Of a DNA stretch of 33,885 nt, positions 18,068 through 25,292 are shown piece after piece. Position 1 is the first letter of the stretch; the number at the start of each line of letters is the position of its first letter. This stretch comes from Verrucomicrobia bacterium Opi.OSU.00C. Its GTDB lineage: Bacteria > Verrucomicrobiota > Verrucomicrobiia > Opitutales > PNEW01. Location of the stretch: assembly GCA_002922725.1 (NCBI GenBank), contig PNEW01000012.1:1-33885 (forward strand), read 5' to 3'. The notes under the pieces are model-generated. The model was given only the letters and a program-made list of their open reading frames with translations. It was not told the DNA's origin and did no database searches. Both the position numbers and the translations under genes were made by a program.

Positions 18068-18913
18068 ATGATCGCTGAAAACTACAGCCTCACCGGAAAG
18101 CAAATTCTGCATTTTGAGACTTTTGGATTTTTGGTTCGCAGAAATGTTTTCAGTGCTGAAGAGGTAGCGAAAATAAATGGAGAATTCGATAGGCGCCGGG
18201 CGTCCATACTGGCTGAAATTGATCCTGAAGAGAAAAGGACTTTCACTCAATGGCCTACACGAAATCCGGAAAATCCTTTTACTGCCAGCTTGCTCGATGA
18301 CCCGCGAATTTATGTGCCCTCTGAACAACTGGTTGGTGAAGACTCCATTCCTATCCAATCGCACTGCAACAGTTACGGGAAAAGTAGTGGATGGCATGTG
18401 GATACATTTGATCGTCGCTTATGTGTAATCAAAAACATCTTGTATCTTCAGCCGACAACCGCCGATCGTGGGGCTTTGCGCGTTATTCCAGGTTCGCATA
18501 GAAGTCCATTATCCGAAGACCTGCGCAACATGGATTTGTATGGTTTCCACGATGACACGTCCCCATTTTTAAACGCATCCGGCATGAGAGGAGAAGATAT
18601 ACCCTGTTACATATTTGAGTCTGAGCCTGGCGATGTCATAACCTTTAACGAGCTAACCTGGCATGCGGCCTTTGGCGGTTATAAAGATCGCCGTTCCTTA
18701 TCCTATAATTTTTTCACCAACCCAAAGGCGGACGATGAAATTGAGTCGATGAAAAAAATAGTCGAGCATACACCGGCAAACACACAGGGTTTGGGAACCG
18801 TGGGACTCGAATACCATCCCAACTGGTTGGAAAATGCTGACAACAACCCGCGTCGCGCGCGCTGGATAAATTGGTTGGAAAAATGGGGCTTTACGGATGT
18901 TTTGAATAATTAA
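18068..18913 (+). CDS. PhyH-family dioxygenase, array member 6 (second block, SHCNS type)
   Basis: 281 aa and first gene of the second block, which starts MIAENYSLTGKQILHFETFGF. Iron ligands are His110, Asp112 (WHVD) and His199 (TWHAAFGGYKDRR), with Arg208/209 for 2-oxoglutarate. The pocket-side motif before the HxD is SHCNSYG, close to the SNCNSY of members 7 and 12 and unlike the SNANS(Y/F) of members 8-11. It also shares QWPTRNP with member 7. The tail ends WLENADNNPRRARWINWL. It lies 58 nt after member 5, beyond the A/T hairpin. Substrate unknown. Confidence 0.9.
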   Translation: MIAENYSLTGKQILHFETFGFLVRRNVFSAEEVAKINGEFDRRRASILAEIDPEEKRTFTQWPTRNPENPFTASLLDDPRIYVPSEQLVGEDSIPIQSHCNSYGKSSGWHVDTFDRRLCVIKNILYLQPTTADRGALRVIPGSHRSPLSEDLRNMDLYGFHDDTSPFLNASGMRGEDIPCYIFESEPGDVITFNELTWHAAFGGYKDRRSLSYNFFTNPKADDEIESMKKIVEHTPANTQGLGTVGLEYHPNWLENADNNPRRARWINWLEKWGFTDVLNN

Positions 18914-18939
18914 TTTTAACGAAATAAAAACTATATATC

Positions 18940-19806
18940 ATGATACAGGACAACTATAGAATTAGTGATCAGGAGATCGCATTATATAAATCATTTGGAT
19001 TTTTAGTGAGGAGAAATGTATTTACGCCCGAAGAAATGGCGAAGGTGAACGAGGAATTTGACCATCGCCGTGCATCGGTGGTCGCGGAGATTGACCCAGA
19101 AGAAGAACGGATATTTACCCAGTGGCCGACCCGTAATCCGGAAACGCCCTTTACTGCCAGCTTGCTTGAAGACCCGCGTATATATGTCCCCATGGAACAA
19201 TTGCTAGGTGAAGATTCAGTCCTCTTCCAGTCCAACTGTAATAGTTATTCCTGGGACGTCCAAAATTGGCACTATGATGTTGGCGTCACGGAAATTGAAA
19301 TGATCAAAAATGTTATGTATCTGCAGCCGACAACCGCAAACAATGGTGCTTTGCGTTTTATACCCGGTTCAAATAGAAATCCGCTCCGTGACGAACTTAC
19401 AAACATGCAGTTGGCAAAACCACGCGACGAAATAGGTGTATTTTATGAAGCATCCGGTTTGAGCGGTGAAGATATACCTTGCTTCATTTTTGAATCTCAA
19501 CCGGGTGATGTTGTAGCCTGGAACGAGTTGACCTGGCATGCAGCGTTTGGCGGCTATAAAGATCGTCGCTCCTGCACCTTTAATTTTATTCAGCACCCGA
19601 AAACATCAAAGCAAAGAGCAGGTGTACAGGATATGGTGGCGGGAGCTGCTCACAGCGTAAAGGCTCAAGGAACGGTGGGCCTGCAATATCATCCCACATG
19701 GTTAGAAAATCCTAACAACAATTCACGGCGAGCGCGCTGGATTAAAAATTTAGATGAATGGGGGTTTATCGATGCTTATAATTATGGCAAAACAGAGACG
19801 AAATGA
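18940..19806 (+). CDS. PhyH-family dioxygenase, array member 7 (second block, SNCNS type)
   Basis: 288 aa. Iron ligands are His111, Asp113 (WHYD) and His200, with Arg209/210 for 2-oxoglutarate. The otherwise universal P-G-S-H turn reads PGSN (Asn145), and the strand before the distal His has WNELTWH rather than FNELTWH. Most of the sequence up to position 100 is close to member 6 (QWPTRNP, FTASLL, DPRIYVP). It ends YGKTETK, a few residues longer than its relatives, and its stop overlaps the start of member 8 by four bases (ATGA), indicating coupled translation. Confidence 0.9.
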   Translation: MIQDNYRISDQEIALYKSFGFLVRRNVFTPEEMAKVNEEFDHRRASVVAEIDPEEERIFTQWPTRNPETPFTASLLEDPRIYVPMEQLLGEDSVLFQSNCNSYSWDVQNWHYDVGVTEIEMIKNVMYLQPTTANNGALRFIPGSNRNPLRDELTNMQLAKPRDEIGVFYEASGLSGEDIPCFIFESQPGDVVAWNELTWHAAFGGYKDRRSCTFNFIQHPKTSKQRAGVQDMVAGAAHSVKAQGTVGLQYHPTWLENPNNNSRRARWIKNLDEWGFIDAYNYGKTETK

Positions 19807-20648
19807 TTCAGGATAATTACAGTTTAACTGAAGAACAGATAAAGCATTTTGAAGTATTTGGTTTTTTGGTAAGGAGAAACGTTTTCACTACTGATGAAGT
19901 GGCGAAAATGAACGAAGAATTCGATAGTCGTCGCGCAGTCCTACTCGAGGGAACCGATCCAGAAGAGAAACGTTTTTTCGATAACTGGCCCAACCGGAAT
20001 CCGGAAACTCCTTTTATTTCAAGTTTGCTCGATGATCCGCGTATTTATCAACACTCCGAACAACTAGTTGGTGAAGACTCAGTTCCCGTTCATTCGAATG
20101 CTAATAGCTATAGTCAGGATAGTGGATGGCATCCGGATAGAACCGATCATAATATATGCACCATTAAAAATGTCATGTATCTGCAGCCGACAACTGCAGA
20201 TCGTGGTGCATTGCGTGTCATTCCCAGTTCGCATAAAAATCCGTTACATAAAGATCTCCTTCGCATTGGATTGAGAGGATTCAAGGAAAACGACTCTCAG
20301 TTTTTGAAAAAATCGGGTCTGTGCGGTGCAGATATTCCATGCTATATTTTTGAATCAAATCCGGGTGATATCATTACTTTTTATGAGTGGACCTGGCACG
20401 CTGCTTTTGGCGGCTATAAAGATCGCCGTACTTGCACCTTTAACTTTTATCGCAACCCTAAAGAGACTGATGAGATTGCAGCGATGCAATTGGAAGTAAA
20501 AAACTATGCTGAAGAGACTAGAACTTTGGGGACGGTAGGTTTACAATTTCATCCCACGTGGTTGGAAAATCCTGACCACTACCCCCGACGCGAGCGCTGG
20601 ATCAATTGGCTGAAGGAATGGGGCTTCATTCAAGCTCAATATAAATAG
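19803..20648 (+). CDS. PhyH-family dioxygenase, array member 8 (second block, SNANS type)
   Basis: 281 aa, overlapping member 7 by 4 nt. Iron ligands are His110, Asp112 (WHPD) and His199, with Arg208/209 for 2-oxoglutarate. It shares NWPNRNP, the VHSNANSY motif and HK-DLLRIGL with member 9, making them a pair. Small deviations from the array consensus are PSSH for PGSH, IYQHSEQ for IYxPSEQ, and FYEWTWH for FNExTWH. The tail is FHPTWLENPDHYPRRERWINWL. Substrate unknown. Confidence 0.9.
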   Translation: MIQDNYSLTEEQIKHFEVFGFLVRRNVFTTDEVAKMNEEFDSRRAVLLEGTDPEEKRFFDNWPNRNPETPFISSLLDDPRIYQHSEQLVGEDSVPVHSNANSYSQDSGWHPDRTDHNICTIKNVMYLQPTTADRGALRVIPSSHKNPLHKDLLRIGLRGFKENDSQFLKKSGLCGADIPCYIFESNPGDIITFYEWTWHAAFGGYKDRRTCTFNFYRNPKETDEIAAMQLEVKNYAEETRTLGTVGLQFHPTWLENPDHYPRRERWINWLKEWGFIQAQYK

Positions 20649-20665
20649 ATTCGATACTCAATGAA

Positions 20666-21508
20666 ATGATTCAGGACAATTATAGTCTCAGTGACGCTCA
20701 AATACAGCATTTTGAGGTGTTTGGTTTCCTTGTCCGAAGAAACGTATTCAATCTTGAGGAAATTAATAGAATAAACGATGAATTTGATCACCGCCTTGCC
20801 TCCCTTAAAGCAGAGGTAGATCCTAGAGAAGATCGACTTTTCAATAATTGGCCTAATCGTAATCCCCAAACCCCTTATATTTCCAGCTTGCTTGAAGATC
20901 CGCGTATTTATATCCCTTCGGAGCAGATTGTAGGTGAAGATTGTGTACCTATTCACTCTAATGCCAACAGTTATGCTCGAAGTTCCGCTTGGCACCCAGA
21001 TACAAAAGAAGCCCATTTATTAATGGTCAAGAATGTTATGTATCTACAACCAACAACGGGGGACCATGGTGCCTTGCGAGTTATTCCAGGTTCACACAAA
21101 AACCCCTTGCATGAAAACCTTCTTCGCATTGGGCTGGATTGTTCTTTTGGAAAAGAATCTCTTTATTTAAAAGAGGCTGGTTTACGTGGTGAAGATATAC
21201 CAAGCTACATTTTCTGCTCAGAACCGGGTGACTTGATCATGTTTAACCAGCGATTATGGCACGCTGCTTTTGGGGGGTATGAAGATCGCCGTACTTGCAC
21301 CTTCAATTTTTATCAGAATCCCAAGTCATTGGGAGAAAAAGAGACAATGCGCAAACAATTGGAAGTTGCTAAGGAGGGGATTAAATTTCTTGGAACTATT
21401 GGACCACAATACCATCCCTGGTGGTTGGAGAACCCTGATGAAAATTCAAAACGTGCACGATGGATCAATTGGTTGAAGGAGTGGGGGTTTGTTGAAGCGG
21501 AAAAATAA
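20666..21508 (+). CDS. PhyH-family dioxygenase, array member 9 (second block, SNANS type)
   Basis: 280 aa, 17 nt after member 8. Iron ligands are His110, Asp112 (AWHPD) and His199 (LWHAAFGGYEDRR), with Arg208/209 for 2-oxoglutarate. It pairs with member 8 in the front half (NWPNRNP, PIHSNANSY, LLRIGL). Its distal strand FNQRLWH and YIFCSEPGD segment are instead closer to members 10 and 11, so it looks intermediate or recombinant. The ATGATTCAGGA start is nearly identical to members 7 and 8 at the DNA level. Confidence 0.9.
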   Translation: MIQDNYSLSDAQIQHFEVFGFLVRRNVFNLEEINRINDEFDHRLASLKAEVDPREDRLFNNWPNRNPQTPYISSLLEDPRIYIPSEQIVGEDCVPIHSNANSYARSSAWHPDTKEAHLLMVKNVMYLQPTTGDHGALRVIPGSHKNPLHENLLRIGLDCSFGKESLYLKEAGLRGEDIPSYIFCSEPGDLIMFNQRLWHAAFGGYEDRRTCTFNFYQNPKSLGEKETMRKQLEVAKEGIKFLGTIGPQYHPWWLENPDENSKRARWINWLKEWGFVEAEK

Positions 21509-21532
21509 ATAAGTGACGAATTAAAAATAGAT

Positions 21533-22408
21533 ATGATATGTGAAAATCACATTCTTACAGACGAACAGGTCCAGCATTATGAGACTTTCGGATTTATTAT
21601 TCGTCGTCAGGTATTCGACTTTAAGGAGATAGAGAGAATAAATGATGAATTTGAAAAACATTTCACCATAATTAAAGAGGGGTCTGAAAATAATTGTAAG
21701 CGTATGGGTCCTCGGCAAGGCCGTGATTGGCCTAATTGGTCAAATCTAATTCCCGGAACGCCATATATGGCAGGTTTATTGGAAGATCCGCGGATTTACA
21801 TTCCAACAGAACAATTACAGGGGGAAGATACAGTTCCAGTATATTCTAATGCTAATAGTTTTAGACATAATACAGCCTGGCATCCGGATATGAGTCAACG
21901 CCATATTCGCGGGCTAAAAAACCTCATCTATTTACAACCTACAACTGGTAACCACGGCTCTTTGCGGCTCATTCCTGGTTCACATATAAGCCCCTTATTT
22001 GAGGAGCTAATTCATATTGGGTTAAGACCTCTTGATGATAGTGAAAATGGGTTTCTTGCAAAATCTGGTATGCAAGGCGAAGACATCCCGGCTTATGTGT
22101 TTTGTTCGCAACCAGGTGATGTCATTACCTTTAATATGAATGTATGGCATGCGGCTTTTGGTGGTTATGAAGACCGCAGAAACTGTTCTTTTGGGTTTTA
22201 CAGTAATCCCAAGACAGATCAAGAAAAAGAAGAGCTACAAGCACAGGTAGAGAATGCTAAAAAAATTAAAACGGAAATGAAAATGGATTTGATAGATTCG
22301 CAGTACTACCATGAAAAGTGGTTGGAAAACCCCAAGGGTAGTTGGAAACGGGAACGATGGATAAAATGGCTCAATGAATGGGGGTTTATAGAAGCATTGA
22401 ATAGTTAA
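21533..22408 (+). CDS. PhyH-family dioxygenase, array member 10 (second block, SNANSF type)
   Basis: 291 aa, the longest of the array. Iron ligands are His117, Asp119 (AWHPD) and His206, with Arg215/216 for 2-oxoglutarate. An insertion around 50-66 (rich in Arg, Gly and Asn) precedes WPNWSNL, which matches member 11; both also have VYSNANSF and the NCSF strand after the Arg. The tail replaces the HPxWLENP consensus with YHEKWLENPKGSWKRERW. It lies 24 nt after member 9. Substrate unknown. Confidence 0.9.
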   Translation: MICENHILTDEQVQHYETFGFIIRRQVFDFKEIERINDEFEKHFTIIKEGSENNCKRMGPRQGRDWPNWSNLIPGTPYMAGLLEDPRIYIPTEQLQGEDTVPVYSNANSFRHNTAWHPDMSQRHIRGLKNLIYLQPTTGNHGSLRLIPGSHISPLFEELIHIGLRPLDDSENGFLAKSGMQGEDIPAYVFCSQPGDVITFNMNVWHAAFGGYEDRRNCSFGFYSNPKTDQEKEELQAQVENAKKIKTEMKMDLIDSQYYHEKWLENPKGSWKRERWIKWLNEWGFIEALNS

Positions 22409-22427
22409 TCAGGAAGGAATTAGTTTT

Positions 22428-23288
22428 ATGATCCAAGAAAATTGTAGTCTCACCGAAGCTCAGATCCAACATTTTGAAACTTTTGGTTTTCTTGTACGCC
22501 GACAAGTTTTCGAACAGATGGAAATTGACCAAATTAATAAAGAGTTTGATAATTACCTCGCTTCGATCAAAGAAGGGTTTGAAAAGAAAAATGACTCTAG
22601 TATACGTTGCTGGCCCAACTGGTCTAACTTAAATCCTGATACACCGCACATGGCCAGTTTACTGGAAGATCCTCGTATTTACGTGCCTTCAGAACAATTG
22701 TTAGGTGATGATACTTTCCCTGTTTATTCCAATGCAAATAGCTTTAGGTATAACAGTGGTTGGCACCCGGATTCGGTGCGGCGATACTTACCTTGCTTAA
22801 AAAGTCTCCTCTATCTTCATCCAACAACAGGTGACAACGGAGCTTTACGTGTGATAACAGGTTCGCATAAAAGTCCACTCTTTGATGATCTTAATCACTT
22901 GAAGTTTATTCGTCCTGATGATAAGAAATCGAAATCTCTTGGAGAATCTAGCATAGACAGTGAAGATGTTCCAGCCTATATATTCTGTTCACAACCGGGA
23001 GATGTCATCACCTTTAATCAACGATTATGGCACGCTGCATTTAATGGTTATGAGGACCGCAGAAACTGTTCTTTTGCTTTTTACAGTAAACCTAAAACAA
23101 TTGATCAAAAAGTGGATTTGCAGTTTCTGTTGAAACAATCGGAAACTACTGCAAGTGGACTAAAAATGGAATTAAAAGATTCTAGGTATTATCATCCCTG
23201 GTGGTTGGATAATTCTGAGGGTAGTTCAAAACGTGCGAGCTGGATAAAATCTCTCGATGAATGGGGATTTATCGATGCAGTTGGATAG
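22428..23288 (+). CDS. PhyH-family dioxygenase, array member 11 (second block, SNANSF type)
   Basis: 286 aa with a recognisable Shine-Dalgarno site (AGGAAGG about 10 nt before the ATG), one of few in the window. Iron ligands are His113, Asp115 (GWHPD) and His202, with Arg211/212 for 2-oxoglutarate. The PGSH turn reads TGSH and the GGYEDRR stretch reads NGYEDRR. WPNWSNL and VYSNANSF pair it with member 10. The loop after GSH carries a run of charged residues (DDKKSKS) absent from relatives. The stop is separated by one base from the ATG of member 12. Confidence 0.9.
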   Translation: MIQENCSLTEAQIQHFETFGFLVRRQVFEQMEIDQINKEFDNYLASIKEGFEKKNDSSIRCWPNWSNLNPDTPHMASLLEDPRIYVPSEQLLGDDTFPVYSNANSFRYNSGWHPDSVRRYLPCLKSLLYLHPTTGDNGALRVITGSHKSPLFDDLNHLKFIRPDDKKSKSLGESSIDSEDVPAYIFCSQPGDVITFNQRLWHAAFNGYEDRRNCSFAFYSKPKTIDQKVDLQFLLKQSETTASGLKMELKDSRYYHPWWLDNSEGSSKRASWIKSLDEWGFIDAVG

Positions 23289-23289
23289 T

Positions 23290-24132
23290 ATGATAAAAAT
23301 AAAAAAAAAATTCACTCTTACTGAAAGACAGATTCTTCATTTTGAAACCTTTGGTTTTCTTGTCCGCCGTCAGGTGTTCAAACCTGAAGAAATTGAAAAA
23401 ATTAATGAAGAGTTCAGCCGTCGCCGTGTATCCATTCTTGCGGAACTCGACCCAAAAGAGAAAAAAAATTTTAGGACATGGCCTATTCGAAATCCGGGAA
23501 CCCCTTTTATCGCAAGTTTACTTGAAGATCCTCGTATTTATGTTCCTTCCGAACAACTTGTTGGTGAAGACTCTGTATTATTCCAATCCAATTGCAATAG
23601 TTACAGTGTAGACACTAACTGGCACTCAGATACGAAGTATCGCCATTTACGATCAATCAAAAATGTAATGTACCTACAGCCCACCAACGGTGAATGTGGT
23701 GCTTTACGTCTCATCCCCGGTTCCCACAAAAGTCCCTTATACGATGAGTTAGTCCGAATGGGGCTTGATCTTTATGTTGATGATTGCGAATCCTTTTTTT
23801 TAAAAGATTCTGATTTTCGTGGCGAAGATATTCCTTGCTATATATTTTCTTCGCAGCCAGGTGACATTATTATTTTTAATCAAAGCACTTGGCATGCAGC
23901 ATATGGTACTTCCGATTACCGAAGGACCTGTACGTTTAACTTTATAGGTAATCCCAAAACTGTTGAAGAATCACAGGAATTACATTCTATGGTTGAACGA
24001 GCAGGGAAGCATAGTTTTAAAGAACTCCCTGTTCAGGGACCTCAATGTCATCCACAGTGGTTGGCTAATTCTGAAGGTAATATCAGGCGTGCGCGTTGGA
24101 TAAATAAGTTGAGAAAGTTGGGATTTCTCTAA
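23290..24132 (+). CDS. PhyH-family dioxygenase, array member 12 (last, SNCNS type)
   Basis: 280 aa from the ATG at 23290, one base after the stop of member 11; the in-frame ATG at 23257 would overlap that gene by 32 nt and is less likely. Iron ligands are His112, Asp114 (WHSD) and His202, with Arg211/212 for 2-oxoglutarate. It resembles members 6 and 7 (RRRVSILAELDP, LFQSNCNSY) rather than its neighbours 10 and 11. The conserved GGYxDRR is replaced by GTSDYRR. Codons 4-8 include a run of ten A, which could slip. The tail is HPQWLANSEGNIRRARWINKL, ending LGFL. Confidence 0.88.
   Translation: MIKIKKKFTLTERQILHFETFGFLVRRQVFKPEEIEKINEEFSRRRVSILAELDPKEKKNFRTWPIRNPGTPFIASLLEDPRIYVPSEQLVGEDSVLFQSNCNSYSVDTNWHSDTKYRHLRSIKNVMYLQPTNGECGALRLIPGSHKSPLYDELVRMGLDLYVDDCESFFLKDSDFRGEDIPCYIFSSQPGDIIIFNQSTWHAAYGTSDYRRTCTFNFIGNPKTVEESQELHSMVERAGKHSFKELPVQGPQCHPQWLANSEGNIRRARWINKLRKLGFL
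23301..23310 (+). repeat. A10 homopolymer inside the start of array member 12
   Basis: Ten consecutive A residues run from codon 4 into codon 8 of the last array gene, giving the lysine-rich start MIKIKKKF. A change of one base would shift the frame before any conserved residue. This is seen directly; phase variation is only a possibility. Confidence 0.6.
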
Positions 24133-24396
24133 TCGGTGAAAGTTTAAGATGGAGATTTATTCCTTTAAAATGAATGGGTTAATCTCTTCTCTCAGTTCAC
24201 TTTAAATTCATTTAACTCATGTTGCTCCTGTAATGTATAGGCATATTTTTTATAAGATCTAAGTGACAGATGAGGTTCGGGTGGGTATTTACTTCTGAAA
24301 ATCGGTCACTTACCTATCGATACACTCGAGACTATCCACATTCTCCATCCATCCTATGCTGGTAACCCTAACCCTTACTCCTAGTACAATCTTTAA

Positions 24397-25200
24397 CTAG
24401 TCATCGCGAAAAGGGATGAAAGGAGGAACTTTTATCGTGCCCAATCGCTGAAGATCCTGAACCATTTGACGTATACGTAAGCGATTACTATTTAAAAGTA
24501 CACTTGGAGGGTCAAAAAAATTATTTTTATAGTAACGTAGTGAGGCGAGATGTTTATCTGTCGTGGGGTGTGCAGCAAATTTTAATGCAAGATAGCGACG
24601 GCCTTTTTTGCCATTAAACATACCATGCCAGAGACTTTGGCAAAAATATATTACATCACCTGGATCACATTCAAAGGGGAAGCCGGGCATATCTTGTCCA
24701 GTGACATCGAATGGCTTAACAGTATCTCCTCGTTGGTGCCGGTTTTCTGGTTCAATTTGACCATGAAGAGGTAGTCTATGCGAACCTGGAATCACTCGTA
24801 AGCATCCATTGTCTTTATTCAGAGAATCGAGATAAAGCATAACTTTAATTCTAGTGTAAGAAATTTCCTCTTTATCACCTGGACGGTCAGGATGCCAAGC
24901 ATGCTCACGATGATAGGTGACTTGCCCTTCAGATCCAGCCCAGACAAATCCAGGGCCGAGTAGGCCCGCAATCGTATCATGGATACGATCGTCATCGAGT
25001 AGTTCCAATAGCGAGGAGTTTCGTTCGAGAAAATTATCTGATACTATCTCATCATCTTTCGAAGATGAGGTTTTTCTATCATCCATCCATAATTTTTCTG
25101 CTTCGTTTGTTATCTTATTAATCTCTTCAAGATTAAAAGCCTGACGGGAAATAATAAAACCAAAGGTGTCAAAATGTGCTTTAAGTTCCGGTGATAACAT
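24397..25200 (-). CDS. PhyH-family dioxygenase on the reverse strand, relative of array member 1
   Basis: 267 aa. Iron ligands are His103, Asp105 (AWHPDRPG) and His192 (LWHGMFNG), with Arg201/202 for 2-oxoglutarate. GPGFVWAGSEGQ, YTRIKV, the KFAAHPTTDKH segment and the tail LRIRQMVQDLQRLG pair it with the array's first gene rather than with the gene next to it. It therefore closes the array on the far side in inverted orientation. It is convergent with array member 12 (264 nt between stops) and divergent from the sugar kinase. No Shine-Dalgarno sequence. Substrate unknown. Confidence 0.9.
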   Translation of the reverse strand: MLSPELKAHFDTFGFIISRQAFNLEEINKITNEAEKLWMDDRKTSSSKDDEIVSDNFLERNSSLLELLDDDRIHDTIAGLLGPGFVWAGSEGQVTYHREHAWHPDRPGDKEEISYTRIKVMLYLDSLNKDNGCLRVIPGSHRLPLHGQIEPENRHQRGDTVKPFDVTGQDMPGFPFECDPGDVIYFCQSLWHGMFNGKKGRRYLALKFAAHPTTDKHLASLRYYKNNFFDPPSVLLNSNRLRIRQMVQDLQRLGTIKVPPFIPFRDD

Positions 25201-25292
25201 AGCGATTAATTAGAAATAGTATATAAGGACAAATTTTATTCTCAATTAAATTGATTGTCTTGTTCTAGGCTAAAGAATGATATGTGGCAACA

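Noticed and set aside
13732..24132. Array as a CRISPR-like or mobile-element repeat structure
   Set aside because: The repeated units are whole, diverged coding genes; there are no short identical repeats, no transposase and no terminal repeats.
24362..24385. Telomere-like CCCTAACCC near 24365 and TTAGGGTTAGGG near 26660
   Set aside because: Only one or two short units at each site, no array, different contexts; chance in intergenic DNA.
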